From Ignavibacteria bacterium (GTDB lineage Bacteria; Bacteroidota; Ignavibacteria; Kapaibacteriales; UBA4661): a stretch of 64,000 nucleotides of DNA. The notes under the pieces are model-generated. The model was not told where the DNA came from. It ran no database searches and worked only from the letters and a program-made list of their open reading frames with translations. The stretch covers positions 29,429 to 93,428 of the forward strand of contig JACVZY010000071.1 of NCBI GenBank assembly GCA_014654705.1, given 5' to 3'. The position numbers and the translations under genes were made by a program. This document shows positions 33,335-42,264 of this stretch, in pieces (positions within the stretch are counted from its first letter, which is position 1; every line of letters starts with the position of its first letter).

Positions 33335-35581
33335 ATGATGCACCATACCATGATGCGAAGCTCTATCACAGGTTTTCTTTCTTTCCTGTTTTTCATCGGC
33401 TCTTCGGCAGCCGCATTTTCTCAAAACACTATCGTTTGGCAGCAGACGAGCGGTCCGGCGGGTGGCAGCGTAAACGCTTTTGCAGAAGCACAGACCGGCT
33501 TGGGTTACACACATCAATATGCCGCGACTAATGGCGGCTTGTACACAGCAAATTCATCCGAACGCGGTAGAACGTGGAAACGGGCGGGCTTAACGGGTCT
33601 TTCCATCAAAGATGTCTCCGCATATTCAAACCACGTCATCGCTGTTGCAGACACATCGCCGCAAAAAGTTTATTATTCCGATAATGCCGGACAAGCATGG
33701 CGAGAAATCGCTGCGCCGGCTCGTATATTCTCGGCAGTGTTGTTGCCAGTTTCGGAGAGGTCGCCCGCGATTGTCATCAGCACGGCTCAGGGCGTGTATC
33801 GCTACGAAAACGCACAATGGAAGCAGCTTGCAACGGCGAGTACACTGGGAATACAGCAATTCGCAGGCAAAGTCTTGTGCAATTCTAAAGGACATATCTT
33901 TGTCAATGCCGGAGCAAGCCTCTGGCGCTCCACCGACGACGGCGCAACGTGGAAAAAAGTAGCAAATCATTTCCCACAACAACTTTCTGTGGCAATAAAT
34001 CAGCAAGACGAAATGGTGATTGCCTACAACTGCGGAGGTATTTTTCGTTCCACCGACAACGGCGAAACGTGGCAAGATATTCGCTATAACAGTACCGAAC
34101 TCTGCATACATTCTGTCGGCATCGCCTTCGACGGCACTATTTTTTGCGCACCGTTCCAAGGCGGAGTCAAAAAACTCGTCTCCGGTGTTGCGGGTTGGAG
34201 TTGGTTGCCAATTTCTGAGGGCTTACCCCAATATAAATATCCCAATAGAACAGTTGTCAACGAACCTTCGGTGATGTTTGTCAACTCCGGAATGCTTGCC
34301 GATTTGAGTATCGGTACGGATGTTTTTATTTCGCGTATTGAAGGCTCAACTGCGCCTGCCATGAGACTGAATCAAGAAAAAAACACGTGGGAAGCGATTG
34401 GCACAACATCATTATTAAACAGTAACATTCTCCAGTTGAAAACTGCTGCCGACGGCACATTATACGCCGCAACAGAACAAGGAATGTTTCGTTCGTCCGA
34501 TACCGATAACGGCTCGTTTTGGGTTTCGATACAAAACGATTTGCCTGCGATACCACGACAAGCGTTGGAAATAGCGCAGGACGGCTCCATTATTGTCGGC
34601 ACTACTCCGAGCGGTGCATATCGTTCTACCACACGAGGGGCATCGTGGGTGAAAATAAGCTCCTTGCCATCTGTGCAAACAATAAGCAAGCACAGTGACG
34701 GCACGCTCATAGCAGCATCGGGTTCCGACGGGCTGTATCAGTCAAGTGATAACGGGGCTTCGTGGACAAAAATCATCACTGACCCTACGGATTATTATTC
34801 GTCTGCATTTTATTCTTCCGATAAAAAAGCACTCTTTGGAAGTTCCTTCAAAGGACTTATGCGGTCGGCTGATGCGGGTAAAACATGGACGAATGTTTTT
34901 GCGAACGCCCCAGCACAAGCAAAAGAAATATTTGCTTACGCCTTGTCACCAACGGGACAAATTGTGATTGGCACACGCGACAGCGGTATGTATCGCTCCC
35001 CTGACAATGGTGCATCGTGGATACGAATTGGTCTGGAAGCTCTTCAAAAAAATCCGACCGCTCCGTATTCCATAACAAGTTGTGTCATCAACTCACAAGG
35101 ACATATTTTTGTGACCACCGCCGGTAGTGGTATGTACCGCTCAACGAATAACGGTTCGTCATGGGAGCAACTCAATGCAGGATTATCAACCACGTGGACT
35201 ACCGCCCTCAGTTTTGCTTCTGACGGCTCGTTGTTTATTGGCACACAAGGAAGCGGTGTATTTCGCAGCAATAATGCACAAACTTCTGTCCAAAATAATG
35301 CAGCACAACAATCCCAGCTATCTCTCCGCGTCTCTCCTAATCCCGTCTCCGACGGTGCTGTGATAGGCTACACACTAGCAACACGTTCATTTGTGACGAT
35401 GGATATTTTCACTCCGCTTGGGCAAACGGTAGCCAATCTTGTCTCTGCTACGCAAGAAATTGGTGAGCATAGCATACAAGTACCTTCTTCTATTCTTAGC
35501 ACTCTGGCAAATGGCGCGTACTTCTGCCGCTTGAGAGCAGGCAATAGCGTCCGTATCATTCCACTCAATGTGCGGCGATAA
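33335..35581 (+). CDS. Secreted Asp-box/YCF48-like beta-propeller protein with T9SS sorting domain
   Basis: The 748-residue protein has a signal peptide (FLSFLFFIGSSAAAFS before QNT). The body is made of beta-propeller blades carrying Asp-box motifs of the form S-x-D/N-x-G-x-S/T-W: STDDGATWKKV, STDNGETWQDI, SSDNGASWTKI, SADAGKTWTNV, SPDNGASWIRI and STNNGSSWEQL. The last 80 residues are a T9SS type A sorting domain (RVSPNPVSDGAVIGYTL, FCRLRAG). No glycosidase catalytic residues are apparent, so it is more likely a binding or structural surface protein. Two ATGs at 33335 and 33350 are both possible. A hairpin terminator follows. Confidence 0.86.
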   Translation: MMHHTMMRSSITGFLSFLFFIGSSAAAFSQNTIVWQQTSGPAGGSVNAFAEAQTGLGYTHQYAATNGGLYTANSSERGRTWKRAGLTGLSIKDVSAYSNHVIAVADTSPQKVYYSDNAGQAWREIAAPARIFSAVLLPVSERSPAIVISTAQGVYRYENAQWKQLATASTLGIQQFAGKVLCNSKGHIFVNAGASLWRSTDDGATWKKVANHFPQQLSVAINQQDEMVIAYNCGGIFRSTDNGETWQDIRYNSTELCIHSVGIAFDGTIFCAPFQGGVKKLVSGVAGWSWLPISEGLPQYKYPNRTVVNEPSVMFVNSGMLADLSIGTDVFISRIEGSTAPAMRLNQEKNTWEAIGTTSLLNSNILQLKTAADGTLYAATEQGMFRSSDTDNGSFWVSIQNDLPAIPRQALEIAQDGSIIVGTTPSGAYRSTTRGASWVKISSLPSVQTISKHSDGTLIAASGSDGLYQSSDNGASWTKIITDPTDYYSSAFYSSDKKALFGSSFKGLMRSADAGKTWTNVFANAPAQAKEIFAYALSPTGQIVIGTRDSGMYRSPDNGASWIRIGLEALQKNPTAPYSITSCVINSQGHIFVTTAGSGMYRSTNNGSSWEQLNAGLSTTWTTALSFASDGSLFIGTQGSGVFRSNNAQTSVQNNAAQQSQLSLRVSPNPVSDGAVIGYTLATRSFVTMDIFTPLGQTVANLVSATQEIGEHSIQVPSSILSTLANGAYFCRLRAGNSVRIIPLNVRR

Positions 35582-35615
35582 CCCCACTTCAATCTCTTGA
35601 AAAACAATGCTTTTC

Positions 35616-35653
35616 CCGTGCGACGGTTTTCTCCGCCGTCGCACGGATTTATT
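35616..35653 (+). terminator. Hairpin terminator between convergent genes
   Basis: The arms 35616-35626 and 35636-35646 pair perfectly over 11 bp (ccgtgcgacgg and complement) around a 9-nt loop, followed by attt-att. It ends the plus-strand propeller gene and faces the convergent SnoaL-like gene. Confidence 0.65.
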
Positions 35654-35660
35654 AAAAGCC

Positions 35661-36140
35661 TCATTTTTTCGGGTCATTCCAGAAATCTACCGCTAATTTC
35701 CAACTGCCATCCTCTTGATGTTTCCAGACGTTCACAAATTTCACCGTGCTTTTGTACACGGAATCTTTGTAGAGCGTCTCGGAATAGGTTGTGCCTGTCT
35801 CGTACACAATGTCTGCATTTCCGCTTACCGATAGGGTTGTGGTGCGCATCGCCTGTGTTTTTGCCACGGCAAGATTTTCCTTCCAAAAGGCAGCAATCGC
35901 TTTTCTACCTGTCGTAAAATCGCCGCCGTCGGGAGAGAGCTTCGCGTTCTCGTCGTACATCAGAGCCAGCTTTTCGGCATCACCCGCCAAAAAACATTTC
36001 TCCAACTGAGTGTTGTTATTGTGAGCAATAGCCTCCATTTCCGCTTGCGTTAGCGATTTAGGATTATTGCAAGAAAAGAGCATCATACCAGCAAGAAATA
36101 CGACGTGCACTGGCAATTTGCGAAGTAGAAATGTAGGCAT
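35661..36140 (-). CDS. SnoaL/DUF4440-like (NTF2 fold) lipoprotein
   Basis: From the ATG at 36140 the protein has 159 residues. An N-terminal signal ends in the lipobox LFSC, so it should be lipid-anchored. The rest matches the NTF2-like/SnoaL fold: LEKCFLAGDAEKLALMYDENAKLSPDG, a central RKAIAAFWKE helix and the closing strand KFVNVWKHQEDGSWKLAVDFWN, typical of DUF4440. These domains bind small molecules or act as accessory enzymes; no substrate is evident. An upstream in-frame start at 36200 would give a non-lipoprotein N-terminus and is less likely. It lies downstream of the M23 gene on the same strand. Confidence 0.8.
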   Translation of the reverse strand: MPTFLLRKLPVHVVFLAGMMLFSCNNPKSLTQAEMEAIAHNNNTQLEKCFLAGDAEKLALMYDENAKLSPDGGDFTTGRKAIAAFWKENLAVAKTQAMRTTTLSVSGNADIVYETGTTYSETLYKDSVYKSTVKFVNVWKHQEDGSWKLAVDFWNDPKK

Positions 36141-36208
36141 AGTGTTAAAATTCTGGATTGAAATTCTTGGGATGAATAGAAAGATGTGAATCGTTACCAA
36201 TGCGAATC

Positions 36209-37291
36209 TTATTTCCCGCTTTTCACAATATCGCCGCTATCAACAGTTCCGTACTTCACCACCTGCTTTTCTGCGCCGCGCAGGAACGAAAAATTGCTAA
36301 AGTACGACGGGATTCCCTCAGCATTGTGCGTAATGGCATTGCGCATCTCAAAGTGCAGGTGTGGGAAAAATGAGCTGCCCGAAGTGCCAATAGCGCCGAT
36401 TGTTTGCGCTTGCTTGACAACATCACCGACTTTAACCGAGATGCTATTCTGCTTCAAATGCCCATAGACGCTGTAAACGCCAGCGCTGTGTTCGATAACC
36501 ACACAATTTCCATACAGCGCAAGTGGATTTGTTTTCAATGCCGGAATGTTGAATTTTTTGTCGTCCAAGTGTGAACCTTCCGCAACAACGACCTTCCCCG
36601 CTGCAACAGCCAGCACCGGTGCGCCAAAGCCAAACCAATCCGTATTTTCTTTACCGTCGTTTTTTTTCTGCAAACCGCCGTCGTTCACAACTACAAAATC
36701 GTAGGCGTAGCGCATGAAATTACCGGAAAATCCAAGTTGCTTAATCGGCACAAATTCGTAGTTAAAGCGGCGATGGTGTGCGTTAAAATCGTGTGCATCA
36801 TAGACCAACAGGCGCTCTTGAAGGGGCAAGATTAGCTGCACTTTTTGTTCGTAGCGTGCGGGCGTGACTTCGTACTTCACGGTGTATTCTTTGTCATTAT
36901 TATCCCCAAAGGTAAATTCAAACGCCATAGTTCGCACTTGTAAGGATGCGCTGTACGCGGGAAACGGGTTGAAAACCAATTCTTTAGACTTTCCATTCCA
37001 AACGCGATTGGGAATAGTTTTGATGCTCGGCGCAGTGCCGTTATTGTCCAGTAAGCGCTCTTGAAGCAGCGCCCGCTTGGCATCAAACAATGAGATTTTG
37101 ACACTGCTGAGTTCCAGCGTGTCTTGGCTTGTATTCTCAATAAGAAAATCAAAATTGACGACGTTTTGCCCGCCGACATTTTCTATCAACACTGCCGTAG
37201 GACTGTGTTTGATGGTGATAGGCTGCTGTTGCGCTGTGAGCGAAAATGCACCGCCACCAAAGAGTATCACAAGAAGGAGTAATTGCATCAT
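36209..37291 (-). CDS. Exported M23-family peptidase-like protein
   Basis: The chosen ATG at 37291 gives 360 residues with a signal peptide (LLLLVILFGGGAFSLTA). Residues 20-150 form a beta-rich domain of unknown type. The C-terminal half is an M23/lysostaphin-like domain: GFGAPVLAVAAGKVVVAEG, IEHSAGVYSVYGHL and the metal motif PHLHFEM. The first metal motif of M23 enzymes (HxxxD) is here RYAYDF, so the first His is missing while the Asp remains, as happens in a Bacteroidota subgroup. It could cut peptidoglycan cross-links or be a non-enzymatic scaffold. Longer starts to 37486 exist but lack a clean signal. Confidence 0.8.
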   Translation of the reverse strand: MMQLLLLVILFGGGAFSLTAQQQPITIKHSPTAVLIENVGGQNVVNFDFLIENTSQDTLELSSVKISLFDAKRALLQERLLDNNGTAPSIKTIPNRVWNGKSKELVFNPFPAYSASLQVRTMAFEFTFGDNNDKEYTVKYEVTPARYEQKVQLILPLQERLLVYDAHDFNAHHRRFNYEFVPIKQLGFSGNFMRYAYDFVVVNDGGLQKKNDGKENTDWFGFGAPVLAVAAGKVVVAEGSHLDDKKFNIPALKTNPLALYGNCVVIEHSAGVYSVYGHLKQNSISVKVGDVVKQAQTIGAIGTSGSSFFPHLHFEMRNAITHNAEGIPSYFSNFSFLRGAEKQVVKYGTVDSGDIVKSGK

Positions 37292-37534
37292 TAGAAAGAA
37301 GAAAATAGTAAAAAAACTGTCCAGTGTGTACGGCTCTACGCCGCGTTCTGCGAAAAGTTTCATGACACTGTCTCCTAATCGGTCGTTCCGTTCCACTCTG
37401 CCATCTACCACACTCTCCCATATCGCGACGACCGGACACATTACCGCTGCTTTTGTCCAAATACACGTTAGTACTTCCACGTCCACAAGCTTACCTCAAT
37501 ATATCTCCATCCAAGCAGTTTCCAATATTGTTCC

Positions 37535-38806
37535 CTACTTCCTCACCAAGCGCCCAATCCTAAATTCCTTGGGTGTTTGCTTGCCTTTCAACAGAATATC
37601 TGCGGCAATCTCCCCAATAACCGGAGCGTGCTTGAAACCATGACCGGAGCCACCGCCAATGATAAGCCCATTTTTAGCATCTGGCAAACGGTCAATAATG
37701 AAATCACCGTCGGTTGAATTTTCATATTGACAAACACGAGCTTGAATGAGCGGTGCATTGCTCAAAGCCGGAAATCTCATTCGGAGGAAGCGCCGCACAG
37801 CGCTCAAACCTTCTTCGCTCGGCATACGGTCGCCCGTAGAAGGACTAAACGGTCCGCCACGCGTATCGGAAGCAATCTTGAAGCCACTGGCAAGCGTTTC
37901 TTTGCCGGAGCCTTGTATGCCATAGAAAAGGTCTTTTCCGGTCATATCCACCCACACAGGAAACTTGCTAATGCGCTTGTCCTCGAAGTTCACACCAAAG
38001 TAGAACACCTCCTGACGCGTGGGACGAATCATATCTTCGAGCAACTCAGGAAAAATCTCCGGCAGCCATGCACCACAAGCAAACACAAATTGCTCGGCGT
38101 TCAAGACTGCGCCATCTGCTAGTTGAATGGACTCTACTTCTCCGCCACGAATAACTTTTCCTTTCATTCCCGACACGCGGTATTCTCCACCCTCAGCTAT
38201 AAATGCCTCCAGAAGTGATTCGCAGCTCCTGCGTGCCAGTAAATATCCCGCTTTTGCCTCGAAAAAGCCATGCCGCACACCGTCCCCCGTTACAAGCGGA
38301 TATTTTTTCGTGACCTCATCCGGCGTAAATTCGTCGAATGGTAAGTTATATTTTTTCAAGGCAGGAATAGATTGGCGGAAGAACTTCTCATCTTCGCCCA
38401 TGAGCCACAGGCAGCCGGACTGAACAAATAATTCTCGCTTTGTTTTTTCCTCATGCGCTTTCCAGAGTTCGATTGACCGTGCTACCATACTCACATAGAC
38501 TTCCGTTGCGCCGTATCCAGCTCTCAGCGCCCGCGTCTCATCGCTTGAGCTGGAACGTATATTGCCCACCCCAAAAGCATCCACAAGCGTTACGCGCAGA
38601 TCCGACCGCAAGAGCGTGAGCGCAGCCCACAAGCCGAACACACCCGCACCAACAACCACCACATTCCGCACAGGGGGCATTTTTGGCATGACGGCGGCGC
38701 CCAGAGTATGCACATTTGCCTCTTGTGGCAAAGTACTTGCCAAACCTGATACTGCAGTGCTTGCACCAAGAGCAAGGGTTTGTTGAAGCAAATTTCGTCT
38801 GGTCAT
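37535..38806 (-). CDS. Tat-exported FAD-dependent oxidoreductase (DAO/sarcosine oxidase-like)
   Basis: The 423-residue protein starts with a twin-arginine signal (MTRRNLLQQTLALGAS). The FAD-binding motif VVVGAGVFGLWAALTLLRS follows near residue 49, then DAFGVGN and SSSDETRALRAGYG, as in monomeric sarcosine oxidase and N-methyl-tryptophan oxidase. The C-terminal GGGSGHGFKHAPVIGEIAAD is also typical of that group. It would oxidise a secondary or N-methyl amine in the periplasm, yielding hydrogen peroxide. Tat export fits a folded flavoprotein. The 243 bases between it and the M23 gene hold no gene I can support. Confidence 0.88.
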   Translation of the reverse strand: MTRRNLLQQTLALGASTAVSGLASTLPQEANVHTLGAAVMPKMPPVRNVVVVGAGVFGLWAALTLLRSDLRVTLVDAFGVGNIRSSSSDETRALRAGYGATEVYVSMVARSIELWKAHEEKTKRELFVQSGCLWLMGEDEKFFRQSIPALKKYNLPFDEFTPDEVTKKYPLVTGDGVRHGFFEAKAGYLLARRSCESLLEAFIAEGGEYRVSGMKGKVIRGGEVESIQLADGAVLNAEQFVFACGAWLPEIFPELLEDMIRPTRQEVFYFGVNFEDKRISKFPVWVDMTGKDLFYGIQGSGKETLASGFKIASDTRGGPFSPSTGDRMPSEEGLSAVRRFLRMRFPALSNAPLIQARVCQYENSTDGDFIIDRLPDAKNGLIIGGGSGHGFKHAPVIGEIAADILLKGKQTPKEFRIGRLVRK

Positions 38807-38889
38807 ACATTTGTTGGGGAAAGTGGTGAGAATAATCGTACACTATGCAAGAATCGCTGCTATGCGAATTCAGGCTATTCGGGGTACTA

Positions 38890-40251
38890 CTAGCCTGCTG
38901 CTTGACTATGCAACAGTATCTCCGAAGCAGATTGCTCTTTTTCCGCAGCCGTTTCTTCGGCACTGCGCTCCAGATACGTGATGCGTACCAGCTCCACAGC
39001 GCGTTTGTTCTTTTTGACAATCGTAAACATATAGCCACCTTCCACTATAATTTCGCTCACATCGGGAATCTTCCCAAAAAGAACATTGATATAACCGCCA
39101 AGCGTCTCATAGCGCTCGTCTTCGGGCAGGAACTTAGGAAGCATATCGTTCAATTCAGTTATCGGCGTGGAAGCAGCTATTTCAAACTCGTACTCGTCCA
39201 CACGGCGCATGGTGGATTGGTCGTCATCAAATTCGTCTTGAATATCGCCGACGATTTCTTCCAAAATATCTTCGAGCGTAATCATGCCCGCCGTACCGCC
39301 AAAATCGTCAATCACAATAGCCACGTGAATACGCCGCTTTTGGAATTCGCGCAAGAGCTCACGGACGCTTTTATTTTCATGGACGAAGTATGCAGGGCGC
39401 ACAATATCAAGCAAAACAATCAATTCCGGGTGCTGCGCCAGCGTAAGAATATCCTTGGTATAAATGACACCAATGATATTATCCAGCGATTCCTTATAGA
39501 CCGGTAAACGCGAAAAACCTTCCTCAATCACGCGCCCCAAAAGCTCACCGACGGGCGTTGCCACGTCAATAGCCGACATACGGGTACGCGAAACCATGAT
39601 TTGCTTGGCAGTACGCTCATTGAGCGTAAAAACGTTTTTGATAAGCTCGTGGTCTGCTGATTCAATCGCACCTGTCTCTTCGCCCCGCTTGAGCAGATAC
39701 TGAAGTTCCTCGACACTGTGAACCTCTTCGTGCGTTACTTCAATACCCAATACTTTGAGGAGTGCATTGGAAAGGTAGTTTAATGCGCTAATGAATGGCT
39801 TAAAAACGGCATAAAAAACGCGCATCGGCAGTGCAACTGCTATGGTAACCGTCTCGGGACGCTGAATAGCAAACCACTTGGGAGCTTGCTCACCCAAGAT
39901 AATATGCAGCGCAGTAATGGTCACAAATGCAATCGGACCGGCGATTCTGTGCGCCAGCTCAAGCTCAATGTTGACGTTGATAAGATGAAAAAATCCTAGC
40001 ACAATCTGCGTCGCCACGTCCTCGCCAATCCACCCCAGCGCCAAACTCGCAAGCGTGATGCCAAGCTGAGAAGCTGATAGATACGCGCTCAGATTGTCCA
40101 AAATATTTTTTGCCACGCCCGCAATACGGCTTCCCGCCTGCACCCGCATTTCTATTTGCGACATACGGACTTTGACAAGCGCAAATTCCGCTGCCACAAA
40201 AAAGCCGTTCAAAAGAACGAGTATCATCGTTAGAAATAAGCTAAGAAGCAT
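38890..40251 (-). CDS. CNNM/CorC-type hemolysin-family transporter protein
   Basis: The 453-residue protein has an N-terminal DUF21/CNNM membrane domain with about four helices (residues 1-190; NGFFVAAEFALVKVRMSQIE), a pair of CBS domains (about 205-330, including SRLPVYKESLDNIIGVIYTKD and VAIVIDDFGGTAGMITLEDI) and the C-terminal CorC_HlyC domain (EIVGDIQDEFDDD to the end). Relatives export or regulate Mg2+ and other divalent ions; the haemolysin name is historical. It follows guaA by about 25 bases on the same strand, so the two are probably cotranscribed. Confidence 0.92.
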   Translation of the reverse strand: MLLSLFLTMILVLLNGFFVAAEFALVKVRMSQIEMRVQAGSRIAGVAKNILDNLSAYLSASQLGITLASLALGWIGEDVATQIVLGFFHLINVNIELELAHRIAGPIAFVTITALHIILGEQAPKWFAIQRPETVTIAVALPMRVFYAVFKPFISALNYLSNALLKVLGIEVTHEEVHSVEELQYLLKRGEETGAIESADHELIKNVFTLNERTAKQIMVSRTRMSAIDVATPVGELLGRVIEEGFSRLPVYKESLDNIIGVIYTKDILTLAQHPELIVLLDIVRPAYFVHENKSVRELLREFQKRRIHVAIVIDDFGGTAGMITLEDILEEIVGDIQDEFDDDQSTMRRVDEYEFEIAASTPITELNDMLPKFLPEDERYETLGGYINVLFGKIPDVSEIIVEGGYMFTIVKKNKRAVELVRITYLERSAEETAAEKEQSASEILLHSQAAG

Positions 40252-40276
40252 ACTATCAAGAATAGTGCGAAAATTT

Positions 40277-41830
40277 TTACTCCCATTCTATCGTTGCCGG
40301 AGGCTTGCTGGACACATCATAGACCACACGGTTTATGCCGCGTACTTCGCTGACAATCCTGTTCGACATCCGCGCCAATACATCGTAGGGCATCGGGAAC
40401 CAATTTGCCGTCATCCCGTCCACGCTCGTAACAGCACGGAGGGCACATACATACTCGTAAGTGCGCTCATCGCCCATCACGCCTACTGTCTGCACAGGCA
40501 GAAGCACAGCGAATGCTTGCCAAATCTCATTATACAGCCCCGCAGAACGAATTTCATCCAAATAAATGTCATCCGCTTTACGCAAAATATCCAGTTTTTC
40601 GCGGGTAATCACGCCGGGAACACGAATAGCCAAGCCGGGTCCCGGGAAAGGATGACGGTCAATGAACCATTCCGGCACGCCCAGCAAACGCCCCACGGCT
40701 CGCACCTCATCCTTGAAAAGCTCACGGAACGGCTCCACAAGCTGCAAGTTCATTTTCTCCGGCAGCCCCCCGACGTTGTGATGCGTCTTAATTGTTACCG
40801 ACGGACCTTTGAAGGAAACAGATTCTATCACATCGGGATAAAGCGTCCCTTGTGCGAGAAATTTCGCATCACCAAATTTTTTCGCTTCTTTGTCGAATAC
40901 ATCAATAAATGCCGCGCCGATAATTTTGCGCTTTTGTTCAGGGTCAGAAACACCTTCTAAGCGGCTGAGAAAGAGGTCGGAAGCGTCAATGAAATCAATG
41001 CTTAAATCAAATGTGTTTTTGAAAAGCTCAATTACTGTGTGGCTTTCATTCGAGCGCATGAGACCATTATCAATATGAATGCAGTGTAGCTGCTTACCAA
41101 TGGCTTTGTGCAGCAGCACCGCCGCAACGGTCGAATCCACACCGCCGGAGAGCGCACAAATAACGCCGCCCGTACCGACCTGAGCGCGAATACTATCCAC
41201 AGCCGCCTCTACAAACGAACCTGCGTCCCATCCGCCCTCGCAAGCGCAGACATCGAACAGAAAGTTTGCCAGTATTTTCGTGCCATCAGTGGTGTGATGC
41301 ACTTCGGGGTGGAACTGCAAACCATAGATTTTACGGCTCTTGTCCTGCAAAGCGCAATAAGGCGCGTTTTCCGTTTTGCCAACGACTTCAAACCCTCTGG
41401 GAAACACCGTAAGCGAGTCTCCGTGCGACATCCACACCTGAGAGCCGGAGGAAATACCTTTCCAAAGCGGACTTTCCCCCACGATTTCTAATGCAGCGTA
41501 CCCAAACTCACGCTTCGCAGCTTTGTCCACTGTGCCGCCTTGTGTGTGGGCGATAAGCTGCAAGCCATAGCACAAGCCCAGTACAGGAATATTCCTCGCT
41601 TCAGCAAAAGCAAATACGTCAAAGTGTGGTATCGGTGCGCCGTCGGCATAAACACTGAAAGGACTGCCGGAGAGAATAATTCCTTTGGGCTGCAAGGCGG
41701 CAAGAGCTTCTTCACTAATAGTGTAAGGGTGAAGTTCAGCAAACACGCCACACTCACGCACCTTGCGGGCGATAAGCTGGGTGTATTGCGAACCGAAGTC
41801 GAGAATGATGATGCGTTCTGAATGATTCAT
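40277..41830 (-). CDS. guaA: GMP synthase (glutamine-hydrolysing)
   Basis: GuaA converts XMP to GMP with glutamine and ATP. The 517-residue protein has the class I glutamine amidotransferase domain (Cys87 in LGLCYGLQL, His174 and Glu176 in LQFHPEV), the ATP-pyrophosphatase P-loop SGGVDSTV at 228-235, and the C-terminal dimerisation domain with [15 protein letters not shown] and the ending KPPATIEWE. All catalytic residues are present. It lies downstream of a small membrane protein and rsmI on the same strand; the 41-base gap shows no terminator. Confidence 0.97.
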   Translation of the reverse strand: MNHSERIIILDFGSQYTQLIARKVRECGVFAELHPYTISEEALAALQPKGIILSGSPFSVYADGAPIPHFDVFAFAEARNIPVLGLCYGLQLIAHTQGGTVDKAAKREFGYAALEIVGESPLWKGISSGSQVWMSHGDSLTVFPRGFEVVGKTENAPYCALQDKSRKIYGLQFHPEVHHTTDGTKILANFLFDVCACEGGWDAGSFVEAAVDSIRAQVGTGGVICALSGGVDSTVAAVLLHKAIGKQLHCIHIDNGLMRSNESHTVIELFKNTFDLSIDFIDASDLFLSRLEGVSDPEQKRKIIGAAFIDVFDKEAKKFGDAKFLAQGTLYPDVIESVSFKGPSVTIKTHHNVGGLPEKMNLQLVEPFRELFKDEVRAVGRLLGVPEWFIDRHPFPGPGLAIRVPGVITREKLDILRKADDIYLDEIRSAGLYNEIWQAFAVLLPVQTVGVMGDERTYEYVCALRAVTSVDGMTANWFPMPYDVLARMSNRIVSEVRGINRVVYDVSSKPPATIEWE

Positions 41831-41871
41831 GGTTGCTTAGTGCTTGAATACGTGATTTCTTAGATTATTAA

Positions 41872-42237
41872 CTATTGCGGCGGATTATCCGACGGCGGCG
41901 TTGTAGCTTGCGTAATGCGCAGGCGCAGCTCTTGGTCTTCCAGTCTCTGCTCTAGCGAACCAACGTAAGAACGAATATCCAAAAGACCGTCTTTTATATC
42001 TTCCAATTCCCGAATTGGCATCTCCGAGGGAAGTTCGTTCCTGCGCTGCGGAGCGAACCAAATCGCAAGGCTACTGAGCGCAGCTCCGGCAATCGCCATG
42101 ACAGGCAGATAGGTCGTGCCACCTGCGCCGCCGGATATAGCAATGAGCGGAATAGATATGCCCATCATTCCACAGGCAATTCCCCAAACGCTTGCGGTTG
42201 CGCGGGTACGCGGGTCTCTTTCGTCATCGTTTCTCAT
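41872..42237 (-). CDS. Small two-helix membrane protein with a coiled-coil tail
   Basis: The 121-residue protein has a charged N-terminus, two adjacent hydrophobic segments (about 17-60, with SVWGIACGMMGISIPLIAI and LPVMAIAGAALSSLAIWF) and then a helical region with likely coiled coil (IRELEDIKDGLLDIRSYVGSLEQRLED), ending in a Pro-rich tail. I do not recognise a named family. It starts 27 bases after rsmI, so it is probably cotranscribed with it. Confidence 0.7.
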   Translation of the reverse strand: MRNDDERDPRTRATASVWGIACGMMGISIPLIAISGGAGGTTYLPVMAIAGAALSSLAIWFAPQRRNELPSEMPIRELEDIKDGLLDIRSYVGSLEQRLEDQELRLRITQATTPPSDNPPQ

Positions 42238-42264
42238 CGCATTTCCCTTGTGTTTGTTGATTGA

